Shown here: piece after piece, positions 6,986-11,179 of the stretch
How positions within the stretch are numbered: position 1 is the first letter of the stretch
Layout: each line of letters opens with the position of its first letter
DNA from: Clostridiales bacterium
GTDB taxonomy: Bacteria; Bacillota_A; Clostridia; Christensenellales; Borkfalkiaceae
Reading direction: 5' to 3'
Length of the DNA: 11,179 nt
Assembly: GCA_015055785.1 (NCBI GenBank)
Contig: SVHQ01000040.1
Span: 1-11,179 of the forward strand
Position numbers and translations under genes: made by a program
The notes under the pieces: generated by a model
The model's database searches: none
Told to the model about the DNA's origin: nothing
What the model saw: only the letters and a program-made list of their open reading frames with translations

Positions 6986-7942
6986 ATGAGAAAGACGATA
7001 CATACGGTACTTGGTGAAATAAACGCAAGTGAGATAGGCACGGTACTTGCTCACGAACATATTCTTTGCGTGTCGCATGCCTTGAAAATAGGATTTGGGG
7101 ATAAGTGGTTTCATACGCGTGAAGTGATAGATGCGGCGGTACAAGCTTTGAAACAGGTGAAAATAGAGTGTGGCGTAGATACGATTATTGACGGAACGCC
7201 GTTAAACTTGGGCAGAAATGTGCCGATGCTACAAGAGGTTTCTCGTCGAAGTGGCGTCCATATCATTTTATCAACGGGGCTTTACTATACGGAAGATTAT
7301 TTTTTAAGGGCAAAAACCCCCGAATTTCTTGCGGAGTTTTTTATTGATGAGTGCGTTAACGGTGTTGCGGATACAGGCGTAAAACCTGAGTTTTTAAAAT
7401 GTGCAACGAACGATAATGGGGTGACGCCGTTGAATAAAAAGTCCTTGGAAACGATGGCGATTGTGCAAAGAGAAACAAATTTGCCTCTTTTTGCACACAA
7501 TTATCACGCGTTAAAAACACCGTATGAGCAACTTAAGATTTTTGAACGTTATCAAGTTAATTTAGAAAAAGTTATAATCGGGCATAGTAGCGATTCTAAC
7601 GATATCGCTTATCTTGAAGATTTTTTACGGTTAGGCTGTTTTCTTGGCTTTGACAGAATACACGCAGATTGTTTAGAGAATGCCAAGACGATACGAACCT
7701 TGATAGAACGCGGATGGGAAGATAAATTGCTCTTTTCGCACGATTGGGCGGTGTTTATTGATTCTCAAAATTATACGTGGGAGGAACGACGAGAGAAGGT
7801 GGGTATGTCCGAGCATAACCTTACGAACGTACATAAAAAGCTTATTCCTTATTTGCATGAATTGGGAGTGACTCAAAAGCAAATAGATAAAGCTTTACGA
7901 GATAATCCGCTTAAATTGATGCAACATTCTAAAAACAGTTAA
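6986..7942 (+). CDS. Phosphotriesterase-family metal hydrolase (lactonase-like amidohydrolase)
   Basis: This 318-residue TIM-barrel protein of the amidohydrolase superfamily keeps the full binuclear metal site of the phosphotriesterase group. His23 and His25 are in LAHEHI. The probable carbamylated bridging residue is Lys138 in FLKCAT (comparable to IIKVATTG in the Brevundimonas enzyme). His171 is in FAHNYH, His200 in IGHSSDSNDIAYL and Asp253 in FSHDWAVF. Family members in nature are mostly lactonases or esterases, and organophosphate hydrolysis is a promiscuous activity of a few. The E. coli Php branch uses Glu as the bridge, so this protein sits nearer to PTE and PTE-like lactonases. There is no signal peptide, so it is cytoplasmic. 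The ATG is 3 nt after the GRE stop, with no separate ribosome binding site of quality, indicating coupled translation and a shared pathway. A role in opening a lactone or ester upstream or downstream of the GRE step is inference. Confidence 0.85.
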   Translation: MRKTIHTVLGEINASEIGTVLAHEHILCVSHALKIGFGDKWFHTREVIDAAVQALKQVKIECGVDTIIDGTPLNLGRNVPMLQEVSRRSGVHIILSTGLYYTEDYFLRAKTPEFLAEFFIDECVNGVADTGVKPEFLKCATNDNGVTPLNKKSLETMAIVQRETNLPLFAHNYHALKTPYEQLKIFERYQVNLEKVIIGHSSDSNDIAYLEDFLRLGCFLGFDRIHADCLENAKTIRTLIERGWEDKLLFSHDWAVFIDSQNYTWEERREKVGMSEHNLTNVHKKLIPYLHELGVTQKQIDKALRDNPLKLMQHSKNS

Positions 7943-7947
7943 AGGAG
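7941..7947 (+). promoter_or_regulatory. Strong Shine-Dalgarno before a 25-codon ORF
   Basis: AAAGGAG, overlapping the stop of the preceding hydrolase, is 6 nt before ATG 7954. It is the best ribosome binding site between the GRE and the activase, yet it serves a very short frame and not the permease. Confidence 0.6.
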
Positions 7948-7953
7948 ATGGAT

Positions 7954-8031
7954 ATGAAAATATTATCTGAAAAATGTTGCGATATTGGGAAAGAAAACCT
8001 TATATTTTTGGTGTATAATTATGAAAAGTAA
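7954..8031 (+). CDS. Short ORF (25 residues), possible leader peptide for the permease
   Basis: ATG 7954 opens a frame of 25 codons ending at TAA 8029-8031. The peptide starts MKILSEKCCDIGKENLIF and ends in a hydrophobic and aromatic stretch (LVYNYEK). It overlaps the permease ATG (8021) by 11 nt in another frame, so ribosomes ending here could restart on the permease. I do not recognise the sequence. It may be a true leader or coupling peptide, a small protein with a CC pair, or the relic of a longer gene. The strong ribosome binding site and precise overlap are the only support. Confidence 0.4.
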   Translation: MKILSEKCCDIGKENLIFLVYNYEK

Positions 8032-8950
8032 GTTATCAAGCTTTAAAACGATTCTTTTATCCCTTCTTGTGATGGCGTTGTGGGGCTCATTATTCCCTTG
8101 TATAAAAATCGGGTATCAAGCGTTTTCTATAATCGGTACGGATATACCTAGCATTCTAATGTTTGCGGGAACACGTTTTACCGTTTGTGGGGTTGTTATT
8201 TGCGCGATTGCATTATGCAAAAAGGATAGAATACAAACGCCAAAAATCAAAACGATAGGGATGTTTTTATTTATCGGTTTGTTTTCTATCATCTTGCATT
8301 ATGCCTTTTTATATATCGGTATTAGTTCTACCGACAGTTCCAAAACTGCTCTTATCAAGCAACTTGGCTCGCTTATTTACGTTTGTTTTGCCTTTTTGTT
8401 TTTTAAAAGCGAAACCTTCAGCGCTTATAAAATCGTGGGTGCAATCGTCGGTTTTTTAGGGATTATTGCTATCAATTTCAACGCAGAAGGCATAACATTT
8501 GCGCTTGGAGATATTTTAATCATTTGCGCTTCCGTTTGTACGGTTGTTGCAAATATAATCAGTAAAAAAATAATTTCCAAAAATTCTCCCTTTTGGGTGA
8601 CGGGTATTTCCCAGCTTTCGGGCGGTATTGTTTTAATGTTGATAGCCTTTATTCTCGGGGCAAATTTACTCTCTTTTACTTGGAAAAGTTTGGCGGTGTT
8701 CGTTTATATTTGTACAGCATCTATGGTGGCATACGTTTTATGGAATTATATTTTGCGTACAAGCGATCTTTCCAATATGTTTATTATTAAGTTTGCAGAA
8801 CCGTTATTTGCATGCGTATTTAGCGCTATTTTACCAAACGAGGATAGTTTCCAATGGCAATATTTGATTGCATTTATTTTGATTTCTGCGGGTATCGTTT
8901 TGGGCAATAAAACGAAAAAGGGAAAAGAAGATGAAAGCAAAAATATTTGA
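8021..8950 (+). CDS. EamA/DMT-superfamily permease
   Basis: This protein of about 309 residues has about ten hydrophobic segments in two similar halves, as in the drug/metabolite transporter (EamA, formerly DUF6) family. Recognisable features are the first-helix motif MALWGSLFPCIKIGY, the SSTDSSKTALI stretch after TM3-4 (the usual 'a-l-x-x-t-s-a-s' region), and the second-half counterpart with ASMVAYVLWNYILRTSDLS and FAEPLFACVFS. Members export amino acids, purines, sugars or small metabolites. I chose ATG 8021 because the first helix starts shortly after it. An in-frame ATG at 7985 would add 12 residues, but has no better ribosome binding site. GGTG at 8010-8013 is a weak site for 8021. The last 20 nt overlap the activase gene. 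Its place between the amidohydrolase and the GRE activase suggests it moves a substrate or end product of that pathway. Direction and substrate are unknown. Confidence 0.85.
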   Translation: MKSKLSSFKTILLSLLVMALWGSLFPCIKIGYQAFSIIGTDIPSILMFAGTRFTVCGVVICAIALCKKDRIQTPKIKTIGMFLFIGLFSIILHYAFLYIGISSTDSSKTALIKQLGSLIYVCFAFLFFKSETFSAYKIVGAIVGFLGIIAINFNAEGITFALGDILIICASVCTVVANIISKKIISKNSPFWVTGISQLSGGIVLMLIAFILGANLLSFTWKSLAVFVYICTASMVAYVLWNYILRTSDLSNMFIIKFAEPLFACVFSAILPNEDSFQWQYLIAFILISAGIVLGNKTKKGKEDESKNI

Positions 8951-9827
8951 AATTAAGCGTTTTGCCGTACACGACGGCGACGGAATACGGACGACACTAT
9001 TTTTTAAAGGTTGCCCTTTGAAATGTGTATGGTGTCATAACCCCGAAGGTATTTCTTCCAAAACTGAACTTGCTTATTATGCACATAAGTGTATTTCTTG
9101 TGGGGAATGTTTGTGTATTTGCCCTATGGGCGCGCATGCGATACAAAACGATAAGCATGTTTTTAATCGTAAAAAGTGTATTGCTTGTGGAAAATGCGCG
9201 GAAGTATGTTTGGGAAACGCATTGACGTTATACGGAAAAGAAATGACAGTTGAAGAATTATTGCCTATTTTATTAAAAGATAAAGAGTTTTACGATACTT
9301 CGAACGGTGGGGTTACGTTATCGGGCGGAGAGTGTCTATTGTACGCAGACTTTTGCGCAAAACTTTTGAAAGCTTTAAAAGAAAACGGCGTACATACTGC
9401 TGTTGATACGTGTGGATTTGTGCCTAAAACTGCTTTGGACAAAGTCATTCCCTATACGGATATTTTTCTCTACGATATAAAAGCGTACGACGAAAACGTG
9501 CATAGAAAATGCACGGGGCAGAGTAATAAACAAGTTATAGAGAATTTGCAATATTTAGATAAGAAAGGCTGTAAAGTAGAAATTAGGATTCCTTACGTGC
9601 CTCAATTTAACGATGGCGAAATAGAAAAAATTGGAGAGATATTAAATGGTCTGAACAATCTAACGAAAGTACGCGTATTGCCCTACCATAGTTATGCAGG
9701 CTCAAAATACGAGGCATTAGAAATAGAAAATATGTTGCCTGCCATATTGCCAAATGAAGAAGAGACGACTAAGGCAAGAGAAAGGATAAAGGAAGTTATT
9801 AGGCGCGAGGATCTGCCAATTAAATAA
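8931..9827 (+). CDS. Glycyl-radical-enzyme activating enzyme (radical SAM, two extra 4Fe-4S clusters)
   Basis: This 298-residue enzyme uses S-adenosylmethionine and a 4Fe-4S cluster to abstract hydrogen from the radical-site Gly of its partner, almost certainly the GRE at 4760-6982. The radical SAM motif C-x3-C-x2-C is Cys28, Cys32 and Cys35 in KGCPLKCVWCHN, preceded by the activase signature GDGIRTTLFF. A ferredoxin-like insert supplies two further clusters: Cys54, 57, 60, 64 and Cys83, 86, 89, 93. SGGE (131-134) is the SAM amino-group-binding motif. The insert is absent from PFL activase but normal in activases of glycerol dehydratase, CutC, HPAD and similar GREs, which fits the eliminase-type partner. 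The ATG overlaps the permease end by 20 nt and has an AAAGGGAAAAGAAG ribosome binding region. It is separated from its substrate enzyme by three reading frames, not adjacent as is more usual. Confidence 0.95.
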   Translation: MKAKIFEIKRFAVHDGDGIRTTLFFKGCPLKCVWCHNPEGISSKTELAYYAHKCISCGECLCICPMGAHAIQNDKHVFNRKKCIACGKCAEVCLGNALTLYGKEMTVEELLPILLKDKEFYDTSNGGVTLSGGECLLYADFCAKLLKALKENGVHTAVDTCGFVPKTALDKVIPYTDIFLYDIKAYDENVHRKCTGQSNKQVIENLQYLDKKGCKVEIRIPYVPQFNDGEIEKIGEILNGLNNLTKVRVLPYHSYAGSKYEALEIENMLPAILPNEEETTKARERIKEVIRREDLPIK

Positions 9828-9955
9828 GACAGCGTAGATGCCTTTATAACGAACGTAGGAAGCAGTATAAGACAATTATCGGCTACGACGCATCGTTTTA
9901 CGTTGCGGAAATTGCCGACGGTATCATAGATGAGAATAATTAAGGGAAATAGAAT
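9828..9955. other. Intergenic junction with a short coding-like remnant
   Basis: This is 128 nt between the activase and phosphofructokinase genes. One frame is open from 9824 to a TAA at 9941-9943 and reads like protein at its end (TIIGYDASFYVAEIADGIID) without a start codon or ribosome binding site. I do not recognise it. AAGGGA at 9942-9947 is the ribosome binding site of the next gene. TTGCCG (9913) and AATAAT (9935) with 16-nt spacing resemble a promoter, but a transcript from it would start too close to the ribosome binding site to be convincing. Confidence 0.3.
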
Positions 9956-11077
9956 ATGAAAAAGGTACAAAAGATTGCAATTATGACGGGCGGTGGGGAT
10001 TGCCCTGGTTTAAACCCCGTAATTCGCGCGGTAGTCAAAACCGCTATTTCCAAGTACGGTTTGGAAGTAATGGGTGTTCGCCACGGCTATCACGGCCTTT
10101 ACCACGGCGATTTTATCAAGCTCGGGTTAGAAGACGTAGAAGAAATTATCACCAAGGGCGGTACGATTTTATACAGCTCCAACAAGGATAATTTGTTCCA
10201 GTATCCCGTAAAAGACGCGAACGGTAACTTTGTCCGCGACGAAAACGGCAAGCTCACCTACGAGGACGTTTCCGACGTTGCGGTAGAACACTTGAAAGCG
10301 GCTGGCATCGACGCATTGTTCATTTTGGGCGGCGACGGTACGCTTACTTCGGCAAGAGATTTCTCCCGTAAGGGCGTAAACGTAGTGGCAATTCCCAAAA
10401 CGATTGACAACGATTTGGCAAACACCGATTATACCTTCGGGTTCGATACGGCAATTTCCGTAGCTACGGACGGACTTGACAGAGTGCGTACCACGGGTAT
10501 GTCACACCATAGAATTATGGTTGTGGAAATTATGGGCAGAGGCGCAGGCTGGATGACTTTGCACGCAGGTATTGCTGGCGCGGCGGATGCGATTTTGATT
10601 CCCGAAATTCCTTACGATATTAACAAGGTGGCGGATAAGATTAAGGCTGATAAAGCAAACGGTAAAGAATTTTCTATCGTTGCTTGCTCCGAAGGCGCGA
10701 AGTCCTTGGACGGTAAGCAGGTTGTATCCAAAATTATCGAAGACAGTGCAGACTCCATTCGTTTGGGCGGCGTAGGCGCGGTTGTAGCCGAGCAGCTTGA
10801 AAAATTGACGGGTTCGGAAGCGCGCGCGACGACGCTTGGACATATCCAAAGAGGCGGTACGCCTACGGCTCATGACAGAGTGTTATCTTCTCGCTATGGT
10901 TATGCTGCTGTTGAACTTTGTATGAGAGGCGGGTTCGGTAGAATGGTTGCATTGCAGGGGGACCAAATCGTAGACGTATCTTTGGAAGACGTAATCGGTC
11001 AAAAGACGAAGAACGTAGATCCCAATGGTGAGCTTGTAACGTTGGCAAAAGCAATGGGTGTTTGTTTCGGGGATTAA
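9956..11077 (+). CDS. 6-phosphofructokinase, mixed-substrate (group III) type
   Basis: This 373-residue enzyme phosphorylates fructose 6-phosphate to fructose 1,6-bisphosphate in glycolysis in the cytoplasm. Landmarks are the N-terminal TGGGDCPGLN (11-20), GGDGT (125-129), PKTIDNDL (147-154) with the catalytic base Asp151, the substrate loop GMSHHRIMVVEIMGR (181-195), and GHIQRGGTPTAHDR (295-308). Gly128, equivalent to E. coli Gly104, favours ATP as phosphoryl donor, since PPi enzymes carry Asp there. Lys148 (E. coli Gly124) is shared with PPi-type and group III enzymes. The combination is that of the Streptomyces-like mixed group, so donor use should be regarded as probable ATP only. The protein is longer than the usual 320-350 residues because of an extra segment (about 83-105, with DANGNFVRDENGKL). 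The start is ATG 9956 with AAGGGA 8 nt upstream. GC content and use of GGC, CGC and GAC codons are visibly higher than in the genes before it. Confidence 0.93.
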   Translation: MKKVQKIAIMTGGGDCPGLNPVIRAVVKTAISKYGLEVMGVRHGYHGLYHGDFIKLGLEDVEEIITKGGTILYSSNKDNLFQYPVKDANGNFVRDENGKLTYEDVSDVAVEHLKAAGIDALFILGGDGTLTSARDFSRKGVNVVAIPKTIDNDLANTDYTFGFDTAISVATDGLDRVRTTGMSHHRIMVVEIMGRGAGWMTLHAGIAGAADAILIPEIPYDINKVADKIKADKANGKEFSIVACSEGAKSLDGKQVVSKIIEDSADSIRLGGVGAVVAEQLEKLTGSEARATTLGHIQRGGTPTAHDRVLSSRYGYAAVELCMRGGFGRMVALQGDQIVDVSLEDVIGQKTKNVDPNGELVTLAKAMGVCFGD

Positions 11078-11090
11078 ATATGAAAACACT

Positions 11091-11116
11091 GCCAATTTTG
11101 GCTTTTATAATCTTTT
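11091..11116 (+). terminator. Weak candidate intrinsic terminator after phosphofructokinase
   Basis: GCCA-ATTT-TGGC (11091-11102) followed by TTTTATAATCTTTT lies 14 nt after the stop codon. The stem is only 4 bp, so it is weak. It is the only hairpin plus T-tract I see in the last 100 nt, which otherwise hold nothing recognisable. Confidence 0.3.
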
Positions 11117-11179
11117 AGATTTTTTGCTTGGAAGAGTAGAACTATTTTAGGTTTGTATAGTTAAAAAGATTTGGCGAAC

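Noticed and set aside
6986..7942. Organophosphate-degrading phosphotriesterase
   Set aside because: Metal ligands are shared by the whole family. The context is carbohydrate and radical metabolism, and natural substrates of such homologues are usually lactones or esters.
9913..9940. Promoter TTGCCG-16-AATAAT for phosphofructokinase
   Set aside because: Transcription would start about 9 nt before the ATG, at or after the ribosome binding site, and the -35 box is poor.
11080..11118. 12-codon ORF after phosphofructokinase
   Set aside because: It has no ribosome binding site, is hydrophobic and very short, and overlaps the candidate terminator.
1..11179. tRNA, rRNA, riboswitch, CRISPR, IS or attachment sites
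   Set aside because: No cloverleaf, repeated spacer array, transposase or long inverted repeats were seen. The gaps are too short for most of these.

Overview
The window reads as a fragment of a low-to-moderate-GC, strictly anaerobic Firmicutes genome, most likely an uncultured gut or rumen Clostridia relative. This is an inference from the AT-rich codon use, the oxygen-sensitive glycyl radical enzyme with its activase, the Clostridia-like MFS and glycosidase genes, and the surface lipoprotein with InlB B-repeat-like modules. Every supported gene is on the + strand and most gaps are very short or overlapping, so the window is probably one or a few polycistronic units.

Region 1 (1-2308): the 3' end of a glycosidase (GH39-like tail), an MFS permease starting 2 nt after it, and a predicted lipoprotein directly behind the MFS stop. 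The lipoprotein signal peptide is out of frame with the only good start codon because of a run of eight A residues. This is a possible phase-variation or slippage site, or a sequencing error.

Region 2 (2309-2541) carries no intact gene. It holds a 57-codon open stretch that looks like a decayed ABC-ATPase N-terminus, and a TATAAT box that could drive what follows.

Region 3 (2542-9827) is the most interesting part: a cytoplasmic BglX-type GH3 beta-glycosidase, a glycyl radical enzyme (GRE) of the Cys-x-Glu eliminase type that I cannot place in a characterised subfamily, a phosphotriesterase/lactonase-like amidohydrolase 3 nt behind it, a 25-codon micro-ORF with the best Shine-Dalgarno of the region, an EamA/DMT permease, and the GRE-activating radical SAM enzyme with two extra ferredoxin clusters. 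My working hypothesis is a catabolic cassette. A glycoside is imported (MFS) and hydrolysed inside the cell (GH3). The released molecule, or a derivative, undergoes radical C-O or similar bond cleavage by the GRE. The amidohydrolase opens a lactone or ester, and the EamA protein moves a substrate or product. The substrate is not readable from the sequence.

Region 4 (9828-11179): a short junction with another apparently coding-like remnant, then an intact 6-phosphofructokinase of the mixed (group III) type with clearly higher GC. It looks like a housekeeping gene bordering the accessory cassette. It is followed by a weak candidate terminator and the window end. I saw no tRNA, rRNA, CRISPR array, IS element or integrase.
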